Positions 17,055-26,739 of a DNA stretch of 62,610 nt are shown here, piece by piece (the stretch's first letter is position 1; each line of letters opens with the position of its first letter). The position numbers and the translations under genes are program-made. Under the pieces are notes generated by a model. The model saw only the letters and a list, made by a program, of their open reading frames with translations, did no database searches and was not told the origin of the DNA. This DNA comes from Spirochaetota bacterium. Lineage in GTDB: Bacteria > Spirochaetota > UBA4802 > UBA5550. The DNA lies in assembly GCA_024276015.1 (NCBI GenBank), contig JAJRXZ010000068.1, positions 1-62,610 on the forward strand, in the 5' to 3' direction.

Positions 17055-17269
17055 ATTTAGCGAAGTCATATAAATATAAAAAAATATTGTATAAAGATCT
17101 ATTCGGAATTACAGTTACAAAGAGATTAGGCAGGTAATTCAGCAGCATTTAAAATAATGGGAAATGTTTGGTGTTTTGAATTGCTGAAATAGATTTTTAA
17201 ATTTTTTCTGAACTGTTTTTAAATATCTCAATATTTTATTGGGATGCAACAAATAAATAGGAGGAAGGT

Positions 17270-18421
17270 ATGAACATTAAGAGATTTTTATCAATCGCGC
17301 TTTCATTAATAGTTGCTGCAGTAAGTTTTTCATGCAAAAAAGCTGAAAGCGGTTCAATTAAAATCGGCGCAATTCTTGCTGTAACAGGACCTGCATCATT
17401 TTTAGGAGCCCCTGAAAGCAAAACTCTTAAAATGCTTGTAGATCAGATTAATGTATCAGGCGGAATAAATGGCAAGAAACTTGAACTTGTTATTAAGGAT
17501 TCCGGAGCTAGCCCTGCCAAAGCAATCTCATTTGCCAAACAGCTTATTGAAGAAGAAAAGGTATTCGCAATTTTAGGGCCCTCAACCAGCGGTGAAACCA
17601 TGAAGATCAAGAATATCTGTGAAAAGGCTAAAACAATTCTCATATCGTGTGCCGCTGCCGAGGTAATTGTTAATCCGGTTGCAAAATACGTTTTTAAAAC
17701 ACCTCAAAAAGACAGTGACGCTGTAAAGAAGATCTATCAAACAATGAAAAAAATGGGGATTTCAAAAATCGGATTAATGTGCGGAAATACCGGATTTGGC
17801 AAAGCGGGAAAAAAACAGCTTGAGAAGATTGCTAAAGAGTACGGCATAAAAATACTTGCAAGTGAAGTTTATGACAAAAAATCTACGGATCTTACAAGCG
17901 TATTGACAAAGATAAAAGCAAAAAAAGTTCAGGCTGTTGTAAACTGGTCTATTGTCCCTGCTCAGGCAATTGTAGCAAAGAATATGAAACAGCTTAATAT
18001 GAATGTTCCTCTGTTTCAGAGTCACGGTTTTGGAAATATTAAATATGCAAGGCAGGCCGGAAAAGCCGGTGAGGGCATAATTTTCCCAGCCGGAAGATTA
18101 TTGATCGCAAATGATTTGCCGGACAGCAATAAGCAGAAAAAATTATTACTCGATTACAAAAGGAACTATGAAGCTGTTTATAAAGAAGATGCCAGTACAT
18201 TCGGCGGTCATGCATATGATGCTTTAACGATCCTTGTTGAAGGTATTAGAAGAGCCGGAACAGATAAAGAAAAAGTTCGTGATGCAATAGAAAATCTTAA
18301 GAATTTTCCCGGTACAGGCGGAATATTCAATTTTTCACCAACTGATCATAATGGTCTGGACATTAATGCATTTACTATGATGACTGTTAAAAACGGCAAA
18401 TTTGTTCCTTATAAAAAATAG
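17270..18421 (+). CDS. branched-chain-type ABC transporter substrate-binding lipoprotein (importer 1)
   Basis: A 383-aa periplasmic-binding protein of the LivK/Leu-Ile-Val family that delivers the substrate to the importer. The signal peptide ends in SFSC, so Cys22 or so is probably lipid-modified and the protein membrane-tethered. The body shows type I binding-fold features such as IGAILAVTGPASFLG near residue 33 and GGHAYDAL near 322. GGAGGAAG precedes the ATG. It heads the livK-H-M-G-F order, separated from livH by a 130-bp gap with an inverted repeat. Proteins of this family also bind aromatic acids, amides or dicarboxylates, so the ligand is open. Confidence 0.9.
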   Translation: MNIKRFLSIALSLIVAAVSFSCKKAESGSIKIGAILAVTGPASFLGAPESKTLKMLVDQINVSGGINGKKLELVIKDSGASPAKAISFAKQLIEEEKVFAILGPSTSGETMKIKNICEKAKTILISCAAAEVIVNPVAKYVFKTPQKDSDAVKKIYQTMKKMGISKIGLMCGNTGFGKAGKKQLEKIAKEYGIKILASEVYDKKSTDLTSVLTKIKAKKVQAVVNWSIVPAQAIVAKNMKQLNMNVPLFQSHGFGNIKYARQAGKAGEGIIFPAGRLLIANDLPDSNKQKKLLLDYKRNYEAVYKEDASTFGGHAYDALTILVEGIRRAGTDKEKVRDAIENLKNFPGTGGIFNFSPTDHNGLDINAFTMMTVKNGKFVPYKK

Positions 18422-18454
18422 TTAATTTTTGGTTCAGCATAATTATTAAATTGC

Positions 18455-18520
18455 AAATCACCTCATACTGTTTTTTACTGTTGAGGGTTAGTTATAGATT
18501 ATAACGGTACGGGGTGATTT
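18455..18520 (+). other. inverted repeat between livK and livH of importer 1
   Basis: AAATCACC (18455-18462) pairs perfectly with GGTGATTT (18513-18520) across a 50-nt loop. It lies in the only sizeable gap of the operon. Such structures after a binding-protein gene often protect the mRNA 3' end or partly stop transcription, so that binding protein exceeds permease. Importer 2 has a hairpin in the same place. Confidence 0.4.
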
Positions 18521-18551
18521 TAATTATTAGGATTATACAGGTAAGAAAATA

Positions 18552-19442
18552 ATGAAATTCGAATATTTGCTGCAATATATTCTTTCCGGATTAACTAATG
18601 GAAGTATATATGCAATAACAGCAATCGGTTTTAATATAATTTATAATACTACCGGTATTATAAATTTTGCACAGGGAGAATTCCTTATGCTGGGAGGAAT
18701 GTCTGCTATAACATTCTCGCAATATTTTCCGCTCCCAATTGCTATCCTTTTTGCCGTAATTGTTACTTCTATAGTAGGAGCTCTTATTGATTTTACTATT
18801 ATCAGACGCATGAAAAAACCGACTGTACTCAATATGATCATTATTACAATCGGGCTTTCCATTCTGATAAGAGAAATAGCTCTTCATGTGTGGGACGAAA
18901 AGGTAAGGTCGCTTCCATACTTCACCGGCGATGAAACCACTTCAATTAATTTTTTCGGCGCATATATTCCTCCACAGGTATTATGGGTTCTTGGAATATC
19001 CACCCTTATTGTTGTATTTTTAGGATTTTTCTTTAAATATACGGTTGCCGGCAGATCCATGAGGGCCTGTTCGTCAAATATAACTGCTGCAAAATTGTGC
19101 GGTATAAAAACCAATAATATGATTACATTCTCTTTTGTCTTAAGCGCAGCAATAGGAGCTGTTGCAGGGGCCGCTATCTCGCCCATTGCTCAAACACAAT
19201 ACGATTGCGGTACGTCTCTTGCAATAAAGGGATTTGCTGTGGCCATTCTTGGCGGCTTGGGCAATAGTACCGGTGCAGTGATCGGAGGATTGCTTATCGG
19301 TATTCTTGAGTCATTAAGCATAAGTATTCTGCCTCTTGCTTATAAAGATGCAATTGCAATAACTATTCTGCTGATAATTTTATTTGTTAAACCCAGCGGT
19401 TTACTGGGGAAAAGTGAAATATCTGCTTTAAAGGAATTTTGA
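18552..19442 (+). CDS. livH: branched-chain-type ABC permease, LivH family (importer 1)
   Basis: A 296-aa inner-membrane protein with about eight hydrophobic segments and the LivH/LivM signature (GIINFAQGEFLMLG about residue 36; AILGGLGNSTGAVIGGLLIG about 225). It forms half of the translocation channel with the LivM protein. CAGGTAAG lies before the ATG. Its TGA stop overlaps the next ATG, so the two permeases are translationally coupled. Confidence 0.93.
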   Translation: MKFEYLLQYILSGLTNGSIYAITAIGFNIIYNTTGIINFAQGEFLMLGGMSAITFSQYFPLPIAILFAVIVTSIVGALIDFTIIRRMKKPTVLNMIIITIGLSILIREIALHVWDEKVRSLPYFTGDETTSINFFGAYIPPQVLWVLGISTLIVVFLGFFFKYTVAGRSMRACSSNITAAKLCGIKTNNMITFSFVLSAAIGAVAGAAISPIAQTQYDCGTSLAIKGFAVAILGGLGNSTGAVIGGLLIGILESLSISILPLAYKDAIAITILLIILFVKPSGLLGKSEISALKEF

Positions 19443-20503
19443 TGAAGCTAAAGAAATATTATCCGATTTTTGGGCTTATACTGGCTGTAATTTTTATTCA
19501 GCTGTTAGTATCGGGCATTGGGATGCAATTCTATTTAACACAGCTTACAATGTCTGCTTATTATGGTATTGTTATTATAGGTCTGTCCATTTTAATGGGC
19601 TATGCGGGTCAGATATCAATCGGGCATGCAGCTTTTTTTGCTATTGGAGGATATACCACTGCAGCATTAACAACTATGAATTTTGCCGCACTTACCGATG
19701 TTCCAATAGTAAATTTTCTGATCAAGACCGGTCTGACAATTTCAGGGATGGATCCGTATGGCAAAAAGATTATATATATATCACCCTGGCTTTCGCTCTT
19801 TATTGCTGTAATAATTACAATTTTTATAGCAGCATTAATTGGGGTTCCAATCTTGAAATTAAAAGGGCACTATCTGGCAATGGCTACTCTGGGTTTTGGC
19901 ATTATTATTTATAGAATAGTGCTTGGTACCAGTATTTTCGGAGAAGCCGACGGTATTTCAGACGTTCCTACTTTCAAATTTTTATTTAATTTTAAAATTA
20001 ACAGCGATCCTGCACTAAGGGTGGAGAATTATTATATAGCATGGCTGATTGTGGTAATATCAATCTTCATTTTAACCAACCTTATTAACTCAAGGGTGGG
20101 GAGAGCCTTGAGGTCTCTCCACGGTAATGAAGAAGCGGCAAATTCAATGGGAGTAAATATTTCACGAACCAAATTGCTTGTATTTATCTTAAGCGCTGTT
20201 CTTGCATCTGTGGCAGGTGTCTTTATGACACATTTTAACGGCGGTATCGGCCCTGCAGAATCAGGTGTAATGAGATCTGTAAGATATGTTGCCATTGTTG
20301 CAGTAGGCGGAATGGCAAATCTGTGGGGAACGCTCATTATGGGAATAATTTTGAATTATCTCTCATTGCGGGGTTATTTTGGCAGCTATGATGATGCCGT
20401 GTTTGGAATTATCTTGATCGTGATCATGCTTTTTGCTCCGGACGGTATTTTCAAATTAAAATATTGTAATAATTTCATTAAATTAATTAAAAAGACAAGT
20501 TAA
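19442..20503 (+). CDS. livM: branched-chain-type ABC permease, LivM family (importer 1)
   Basis: A 353-aa membrane protein, the second permease subunit. Family motifs include LSILMGYAGQISIGHAAFF (about 48-66), KLKGHYLAMATLGFG (about 139) and the late GGMANLWGTLIMG. The ATG at 19442 overlaps the LivH stop (TGATG) and has AAGGA six bases upstream; an in-frame TTG at 19439 would give one extra residue and is less likely. A hydrophilic insertion after the third membrane segment (about 77-110) is longer than in many LivM proteins. Confidence 0.92.
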   Translation: MKLKKYYPIFGLILAVIFIQLLVSGIGMQFYLTQLTMSAYYGIVIIGLSILMGYAGQISIGHAAFFAIGGYTTAALTTMNFAALTDVPIVNFLIKTGLTISGMDPYGKKIIYISPWLSLFIAVIITIFIAALIGVPILKLKGHYLAMATLGFGIIIYRIVLGTSIFGEADGISDVPTFKFLFNFKINSDPALRVENYYIAWLIVVISIFILTNLINSRVGRALRSLHGNEEAANSMGVNISRTKLLVFILSAVLASVAGVFMTHFNGGIGPAESGVMRSVRYVAIVAVGGMANLWGTLIMGIILNYLSLRGYFGSYDDAVFGIILIVIMLFAPDGIFKLKYCNNFIKLIKKTS

Positions 20504-20515
20504 AAGATAATAATA

Positions 20516-21280
20516 ATGAGTTTTTTAGAAGTAAAACATTTATTCCGGTCCTTTGGCGGATTACAGGCGGTTTTTGATGTGAGTTTCACAGTCAAAAAGG
20601 GTTCCATTAAGGCAATCATCGGTCCCAATGGCGCTGGTAAAACCACACTATTTAATTTAATTTCCGGGGTTCTTAAAGTGGATTCCGGGGAGATCCTATT
20701 TAACAATGTACATCTTGAGAATTTGCCTCCATACAAGATAGCTGAAATGGGAATTTCACGGACATTTCAGAACGTTAAGCTCTTTAATAATATGACTGTA
20801 CGTGAAAATGTAATGATCGGCAGGCATACAAGAAGTAAAGCGGGTTTTTTTACCGGTATGTTTAATCTTCCATGGTCGTGGAAGGAGGAAGAAGAAATTC
20901 TCAATAAATCTGAAGAGATACTTGATCTGTTCCACCTGGAAGAAGTTGCCCATCTCTATCCGGATAATCTTCCCTTTGGGAAACAGAGAATATTGGAATT
21001 TGCGCGGGCAATGACTATGGAACCGGAAATAATAATTCTGGATGAACCTGCAGCAGGACTGAATATACATGAAACAGAAGAAATGGCAGAGTTGATCACT
21101 AAAATCAGAGACTGGGGTGTGACAGTACTTATAATAGAACATGACATGTCATTGATAATGGATATATCAGATGAAATCCTGGTTTTAAGTTATGGTAAAA
21201 AAATAGCTGAGGGAACTCCGGAAGATATACAGAAAAATGACGAAGTGATAAAGATCTATTTGGGAGATGATGATGCTTAA
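20516..21280 (+). CDS. livG: branched-chain-type ABC transporter ATPase, LivG family (importer 1)
   Basis: A 254-aa ATP-binding subunit that powers the LivH/LivM channel. Walker A GPNGAGKTTLFN (about 35-46), a Q-loop region after SRTFQNVKLF, Walker B IIILDEPAAGLN (about 175) and the H-loop IIEHDMS (about 208) are all present. The signature motif is the LivG-type LPFGKQRILEFARAM, degenerate relative to LSGGQ as usual for this subfamily. It overlaps livF by a few codons. Confidence 0.93.
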   Translation: MSFLEVKHLFRSFGGLQAVFDVSFTVKKGSIKAIIGPNGAGKTTLFNLISGVLKVDSGEILFNNVHLENLPPYKIAEMGISRTFQNVKLFNNMTVRENVMIGRHTRSKAGFFTGMFNLPWSWKEEEEILNKSEEILDLFHLEEVAHLYPDNLPFGKQRILEFARAMTMEPEIIILDEPAAGLNIHETEEMAELITKIRDWGVTVLIIEHDMSLIMDISDEILVLSYGKKIAEGTPEDIQKNDEVIKIYLGDDDA

Positions 21281-21992
21281 TGTCAGTAATCTTGAATCCG
21301 GTTATGGAAAACTGCAGGTTTTAAAGAAAATTTCAATGCACATTAAACCTGGCGAAATTGTTACTATAATTGGAGCAAATGGTGCAGGTAAGACTACATT
21401 ATTAAATACAATATCGGGCTTAATAAAATCTACTTCAGGTGAAATAGTATTTAATGATCAAAATATAGGAAATTTACCGGCTGAAAAAATTGTAAAGTTG
21501 GGCTGTTCTCTTGTACCTGAAGGAAGACAGATCTTCGATACACTCACGGTAAAAGAGAACCTCATGATCGGAGCCTATTCGCTTAACAGGAATAAAAAAA
21601 TAATTAATGACGAATTGAACAAAATTTTCGAGCTCTTCCCGATTCTGCACGAAAGAGAAAATCAGCTTGGCGGTACCCTGTCCGGAGGAGAACAGCAGAT
21701 GCTGGCCATTGGCAGGGCTCTTATGGCTAAACCTAAACTTATTATGCTTGATGAACCTTCAATGGGACTTGCTCCATTAATAATCAAGAATATTTTTGAT
21801 ATAATTAAAGAATTAAAAAATCAGGGAAATACGATTCTGCTTGTTGAACAGAATGCCAAGGCGGCTCTGGGAATTGCCGACAGGGGATATGTTCTTGAGA
21901 CGGGGCAGATAGTTCTTGAAGATACTTCAAAAGAACTGTTGAATAATGATGATGTTCAAAAAGCATATCTTGGCAAAGATTATAAGAAATAG
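21273..21992 (+). CDS. livF: branched-chain-type ABC transporter ATPase, LivF family (importer 1)
   Basis: A 239-aa ATPase partner of LivG. Walker A GANGAGKTTLLN, signature LSGGEQQMLAIGRAL, Walker B LIMLDEPSMGLAP and H-loop LLVEQN are intact. Three ATG codons stand in a row at 21267, 21270 and 21273; the third is best spaced (six bases) from GGGAG, so it is chosen, although the first two remain possible. Last gene of the importer proper; an independent promoter follows before the ACT protein. Confidence 0.92.
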   Translation: MLNVSNLESGYGKLQVLKKISMHIKPGEIVTIIGANGAGKTTLLNTISGLIKSTSGEIVFNDQNIGNLPAEKIVKLGCSLVPEGRQIFDTLTVKENLMIGAYSLNRNKKIINDELNKIFELFPILHERENQLGGTLSGGEQQMLAIGRALMAKPKLIMLDEPSMGLAPLIIKNIFDIIKELKNQGNTILLVEQNAKAALGIADRGYVLETGQIVLEDTSKELLNNDDVQKAYLGKDYKK

Positions 21993-22032
21993 AGCATTCA
22001 GACATCACTCAGCCGGAAGTTCTTTTTTATAT

Positions 22033-22059
22033 TTGACATATTACTTTTTTTATTATAGT
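22033..22059 (+). promoter_or_regulatory. probable promoter of the ACT-domain gene
   Basis: A consensus -35 TTGACA (22033-22038) is followed after a short 15-bp spacer by TATAGT (22054-22059). It sits in the 110-bp gap between livF and the ACT-domain gene. The short spacing lowers confidence, and the gene may also be read from the importer operon. Confidence 0.45.
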
Positions 22060-22101
22060 GATCATTATAATTTCAAATAATATATAATAAGGAATGTTCC
22101 C

Positions 22102-22536
22102 ATGAAGTTACAACAAATTACTGTTTCTCTGGAAAATTCTCATGGCAGACTCTACGAAGTCACGAACGCTCTCGGGAAGGCCGGAATTAATTTAAGGGCC
22201 GCAAGCCTGGTTGACACCGGCGCTTTTGGACAGCTTAGACTCCTTGTCTCAGATATTCCTGAAGCAAGACGGATCTTAATGGAGATGATGCTCCCGGCTC
22301 ATGTAGACGAGGTTATTGCAATAGAAATTGAAGATTCTCCCGGTTCTCTTGCAAAATTGCTCGAGTGTTTTCTTGAAACCAAGGTAAACATTATTTACAC
22401 CTATGCAATGGCCGGATTTACATCCGAAAGGGCTGTTATGATCTTTCGCTTCAATGATAATGAAGAGGCTATTAAAATATTGAAAGATCGAAATGTTAAA
22501 ATTCTTGATGCTAAAACGCTTGGGATACTGAAATAG
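22102..22536 (+). CDS. tandem ACT-domain protein
   Basis: A 144-aa protein made of two ACT domains (ITVSLENSHGRLYEVTNAL at the start; IEIEDSPGSLAKLLECF about residue 72). ACT domains bind amino acids or other small ligands and regulate partners. Stand-alone double-ACT proteins of this type are often encoded beside acyl- or aryl-CoA ligases and branched-chain importers in anaerobes. It could report an amino-acid or organic-acid pool to the adjoining transport genes. No DNA-binding domain is present. Confidence 0.85.
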   Translation: MKLQQITVSLENSHGRLYEVTNALGKAGINLRAASLVDTGAFGQLRLLVSDIPEARRILMEMMLPAHVDEVIAIEIEDSPGSLAKLLECFLETKVNIIYTYAMAGFTSERAVMIFRFNDNEEAIKILKDRNVKILDAKTLGILK

Positions 22537-22600
22537 ACACAGAGAAGGATTCTGAGTATATTTACCGTTATGGATGAAAAAACCGAAGGAGAGTTGAAAA

Positions 22601-23542
22601 ATGGAAAATAAATCACAGTTTGATCCTCAATCCTTTGCTGTAGTTGGCGCCGGGCCTGTGGGATGTATTGTTGCCGCTTTCCTTGCCAAAGGCGGCTATG
22701 AAGTAACATTGTGCGATATTAACCCCGATCTGCTTAAACCTGCAGTTGACAGGGGGATTATTATTGAAGGCGCTGAAAACATTCAGGAAAAAGTTACCAG
22801 AACATGTACAAATGTAGATGAACTTGCACAGTATAATCCCGATGTAATGATTATTACCGTAAAAGCTAACGCAACTCCGCTTATATCATCTGCAATCGCA
22901 GGTTTTATTAAAGAAGATATGTATGTTGTGAGTTGGCAGAACGGTATTGACACAGAATTGACTATGGCAAGATCATTGGGGCATGAGCATGTTATGAGAG
23001 CTGTTGTGAATTACGGCTGCGGACTTGCGGGCCCGGCTCAGGTTCATATGGCATTTCATCATGCGCCTCATTTCATTCAGGAGATGTCCCCGGACTCATC
23101 AGAAGCTGGAGCCGTAATTGCAAAGGCTCTTTCCAAAGGAGGGCTTGCAACTGAAAGAACCGATGAAATTATTTCTATGGTATGGCGAAAGGGTATTTTA
23201 AATGCCTGTATGAATCCGGTTTGCGCCTTAACCGGTTTAACAATGTCAAAGGCAATGAATGACCCGATTGTTTTTAATATTGTAGACTCCCTGATCAAAG
23301 AATGCGTAAAAATTGCCAGGGCAAACGAAATCCCCTTGGGATGGGATTTTTATCCCTATGCCATCGAATATATGGGTAAGGCAGGCGATCATAAGCCGTC
23401 GATGTTAATGGATATCGAAAATAAAAGAAGGACTGAAATCGATTATATTAACGGTAAGTTCATTGAATACGGCAAACAGGCAGGAATAGAAACTCCCTAT
23501 AATACAACAATTCTTTCGCTGGTTAAAGCGATTGAGCCATGA
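22601..23542 (+). CDS. ketopantoate reductase family (PanE/ApbA-like) dehydrogenase
   Basis: A 313-aa NAD(P)-dependent 2-oxoacid reductase relative. The N-terminal Rossmann motif is VVGAGPVGCIVAAFLAKGG (about 14-32), followed by VKANAT and SWQNGID (NG of the family), and a C-terminal helical domain with the catalytic-type Lys in VWRKGILNACMNP (about 200). GGAG precedes the ATG. Many homologues outside pantothenate synthesis reduce other oxoacids, and the place beside the importer suggests a catabolic role rather than vitamin synthesis. It converges on the interrupted ligase gene. Confidence 0.82.
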   Translation: MENKSQFDPQSFAVVGAGPVGCIVAAFLAKGGYEVTLCDINPDLLKPAVDRGIIIEGAENIQEKVTRTCTNVDELAQYNPDVMIITVKANATPLISSAIAGFIKEDMYVVSWQNGIDTELTMARSLGHEHVMRAVVNYGCGLAGPAQVHMAFHHAPHFIQEMSPDSSEAGAVIAKALSKGGLATERTDEIISMVWRKGILNACMNPVCALTGLTMSKAMNDPIVFNIVDSLIKECVKIARANEIPLGWDFYPYAIEYMGKAGDHKPSMLMDIENKRRTEIDYINGKFIEYGKQAGIETPYNTTILSLVKAIEP

Positions 23543-23572
23543 TGCAAATATTACGTGAAATTGTTATTGCTA

Positions 23573-25210
23573 TCATCTCATCGATTCTTCCTGCGATCTG
23601 ATCTCCCTGCGGAGAAGTTTACCGACTTTTGATTTTGGGAGCATATCCCTGAATTCAATATACTGCGGTATCTTGTATGATACAAGTTTGTCTTTGCACC
23701 AGTGAATAAGGTCGTATCCGGTTATTCCTTTTACATCCTCCTTTAAAACCACAAAAGCTTTTATTCTTTCCCCGACTCTGGAGTCGGGTACACCTATTAC
23801 GCAGGAGGAGATCACTGCCGGATGTTCCTGAAGGACAGCCTCAACTTCTGAAGATGAAATTCTGTATCCCTTATGCTTAATTAAGTCAACTGTTCTGTCT
23901 ACAAAGTAGAGATTACCCTCTTCATCAAAAGTCATTATATCCGACGTGCGGTACCACAATTTACCGTCTTTATTGATGAAAGATTTTTTAGTTTCTTCGG
24001 GTTTATTGAGATACTCCTTTACCATAAATTCTGATGATACAAGCAGTTCGCCGGCTTCTCCCGGTTTCAATTGTTCAAGTGTTGACGGATTTACTATTAT
24101 TACATCTTTGCTGGGCAGCACCCGGCCGACACTTTTAGAAGGGTTCTCAATATCTACCGGACTCATTGTAACGCCTCCGCATGTTTCGGTTGCGCCGTAT
24201 CCCTGATATATGGGTTTCCCGAACTGCTCGATCCATCTGTTGCGAACTTCAACCGGAAGCACATCGCCTGCGCTGAAACAGTATTGAAGAGATGAAAGGT
24301 CATATTTATCAAGACGATCATGCTCAAGGATCATTCTGTAAAAAGTCGGCACGGCAATTAGGGACTTTGCCTTAAACCGTTCAATAGAGGCAAAAGTTGC
24401 GTCAAGATTAACTTTTGGCTGAAGTATAATAGTCCCTCCCATTAAAACCGTACTAAGACTACATGCCTGGCCAAGAATGTGAAAGAGAGGCGCTCCGGCA
24501 TATACAATATTTTCTTCGGGCGGAAAAAATGGATTGCTTACAATGATCTGTTCATGTGAGGAGGTCAGAAATAAGTTGTGTGTAATAGGAACTCCTTTAG
24601 GATGTTTAATGGTTCCTCATGTATAGAGTATCTGCGCAACTTCATCTCCGTTAAATGTATGTTTCGGAATTGATCTGTCCCGGTGCCTGCGGCTGATAAG
24701 CTTTCTTAGAGAAAATACGTTCCTGTTGTAGTCCACTTTGCCGCCCGGAATAACATCATATAAAAAACCGAACAACCTTTTCCAACCGGGAAGCAGATCG
24801 GTCAGACCGCATACAACAACTCGTCGGAGATTCGTATTGGAAAATATTCTCGCCACATAACCGTAGTTTGTGTCCCCGCAAATTATGGTCTCTGCCTGAC
24901 AATCATTTGCAATAAATTCAATGTCATGGGGCGTATAAATAGGCGTTATTGGGACGCAAACTCCTCCGAGCCTCTGAACAGCCAGCCATGAAATCAACCA
25001 TTGAACGCTGTTGGGGATATATAGGATAACCCGTTCGCCGGAATGAACGCCTGATTCGGACAGACTTACCGAGAGCTTTTCCGCCATGTCCTTGATCTGC
25101 GAATAAGTATACGCGGTACCAATATATATGGCTGCAATATTATTGCCGTATTTTTCAGCAGTTTCTTCAAAAACCGAATATATATTATTATGATTGTATT
25201 TATTTTCCAT
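23573..25210 (-). pseudogene. AMP-forming acyl-CoA synthetase interrupted by one in-frame TGA (codon 198)
   Basis: One 545-codon ligase frame from ATG 25210 to the stop at 23573, broken only by TGA at 24619-24617. No frameshift occurs: the sequence before ends QILYT and after continues GTIKHPKGVPITHN, so TGA replaces the Ser/Gly of the ATP-binding P-loop (YTSGTTxxPKG). The C-terminal half is intact (GYGATE, RTSDIMTFDEEGN, KSKVGKLLRR). One base change from TCA (Ser) or GGA (Gly) would create the TGA. Likely a nonsense mutation or sequencing error; selenocysteine is conceivable because the genome seems to decode it, but no such ligase selenoprotein is known to me. Last gene of the importer 2 operon. 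Confidence 0.75.
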
Positions 25211-25212
25211 TT

Positions 25213-25959
25213 TTATATTCCGAAGTATGCAGTTTTGATTTCAGGATTATTCATTAAAGCCTCTCCGGTATCTGTGAGAGTAAGCATTCCGTTTTCTATA
25301 ATATAACCGCGATCAATTATGGGCAAAACCGGTCTTGCAAACTGTTCGCTCAATATAATAGTAATTCCAAATTCCTTTCTCAGATTAACGATTGCTTCAA
25401 CAAGTACGGACTGAAAGTGAGGGCTTAAACCAAGAAGAGGTTCGTCCAGAAGCAGCAGGTCAGGCTGTACTATAAGAGCCATGCCGATGGCAAGCATCTG
25501 CTGTTCGCCTCCGGATAAAAATCCGGCTTTTCTGTTTCTTAAATCATAGAGTACCGGAAAGATATTATAAATGTCTGCCAGTGTTTTTTTCCATTCTTTT
25601 CTTTTTTTCAGATAAGAGGCTATTTTAAGATTTTCCAGTACGTCGCTTTCAGGAAAAATAGGGTGTCTTTCTCTGGCCAGAACTATACCCATCTTAACAC
25701 GTTTAGCGGGCTTCATAAGCGTTATATCCGTATCCTGAAAAATTATTTCACCGTAAATTGTAATACGTTCGCCTCGTCTTCTGTTTTCTCTCAACTGTTT
25801 TTCAATAATAAGACCGGAAATGGAATTCATGAAAGTAGTTTTACCGGCGCTATTGGATCCGATTAAACCGATAATTTCTCCTTTTTCAACTGTTAATGTC
25901 AATTCATTCAACGCAAGAGCATTTTCAAAAAAGACCATTAAATTTTTGACCTGCAGCAC
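25213..25959 (-). CDS. livF: branched-chain-type ABC transporter ATPase, LivF family (importer 2)
   Basis: A 248-aa ATPase with Walker A GSNSAGKTTFMN (about 34), signature LSGGEQQMLAIGMAL, Walker B LLLLDEPLLGLSP and H-loop switch ILSEQF. Start is GTG at 25959 with GGAGG five bases upstream. An insertion of basic residues (KQLRENRRRGERITIYG, about 54-70) interrupts the usual beta-strand region. It ends 3 bp before the ligase gene, tying the ligase to this importer. Confidence 0.92.
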   Translation of the reverse strand: MLQVKNLMVFFENALALNELTLTVEKGEIIGLIGSNSAGKTTFMNSISGLIIEKQLRENRRRGERITIYGEIIFQDTDITLMKPAKRVKMGIVLARERHPIFPESDVLENLKIASYLKKRKEWKKTLADIYNIFPVLYDLRNRKAGFLSGGEQQMLAIGMALIVQPDLLLLDEPLLGLSPHFQSVLVEAIVNLRKEFGITIILSEQFARPVLPIIDRGYIIENGMLTLTDTGEALMNNPEIKTAYFGI

Positions 25960-25983
25960 TATATCCTCCGGTAGTCTGTTTTC

Positions 25984-26739
25984 TTATTCGGTTTCTGCTC
26001 CAAGATATGCATTTTTTACAGCTTTGCTTTCCATTACCTCATCTGCATTTCCTTCAGCAATTTTTTCCCCGAAATTAAGCACAATTATTCTGTCGGCTAT
26101 TCGAAACAGCTCTTTCAGTCTGTGTTCTATCATTATTATAGCTTTGCCCTGAACGCGGAGTTTCTCAATTATCGGAATAATACTTGCCACTTCAGCCAGA
26201 CTGAGGCCAGAAAAGAGTTCATCAAGAATGATAAGATCGGGAAAGAGGGCAATTGCTTTAGCCAGCTCAAGCCGCTTCAGGTATCCCTGAGGCAGTATGC
26301 TGGCAGGTTTATAAGCAACACGGGAATCACGTTCAAATCCCACTTCTTCAAGAAGGTCAAGGGCAATGTCATCTCTCTCTCCATATTTCCCTCCCTCCAT
26401 ATCTTTCACTCTTTGAGAACAGAGAGGGATAATTAGATTTTTATAAGCTGCAAGCTGATAAAATGGTTTAACCATCTGAAATGTACGGGCTATGCCAAGT
26501 AAAACTCTCTTATGAGGCGGCAGGGAATGAATGTCTTTCCCATGAAAAGTGATAGTGCCCGAAGTAGGTTTTACAAAGCCTGTAATGAGATTTGCCAGCG
26601 TGGTTTTCCCGGATCCGTTCGGACCTATTACTCCAAGAAGTTCACCCTTTTTTATTTCAAAAGTTATTTCGTTGACAGCTGTAATCCCGCCGAAGCGTTT
26701 TGTAATGTTATTCACTCGCAGTAAGGGAGAATTATGCAC
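25984..26739 (-). CDS. livG: branched-chain-type ABC transporter ATPase, LivG family (importer 2)
   Basis: A 251-aa ATPase with Walker A GPNGSGKTTLAN, the LivG-type signature LPQGYLKRLELAKAI, Walker B LIILDELFSGLS and H-loop MIEHRL. Walker B ends DEL rather than the common DEP. The GTG at 26739 is preferred to the ATG at 26757: it overlaps the LivM stop (TAGTG) and has GGAGGT six bases upstream. Confidence 0.92.
   Translation of the reverse strand: MHNSPLLRVNNITKRFGGITAVNEITFEIKKGELLGVIGPNGSGKTTLANLITGFVKPTSGTITFHGKDIHSLPPHKRVLLGIARTFQMVKPFYQLAAYKNLIIPLCSQRVKDMEGGKYGERDDIALDLLEEVGFERDSRVAYKPASILPQGYLKRLELAKAIALFPDLIILDELFSGLSLAEVASIIPIIEKLRVQGKAIIMIEHRLKELFRIADRIIVLNFGEKIAEGNADEVMESKAVKNAYLGAETE

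Noticed and set aside
17042-17269. Riboswitch in the long leader of importer 1
   Set aside because: Only one weak 7-bp inverted repeat was found and no known aptamer pattern is recognisable.
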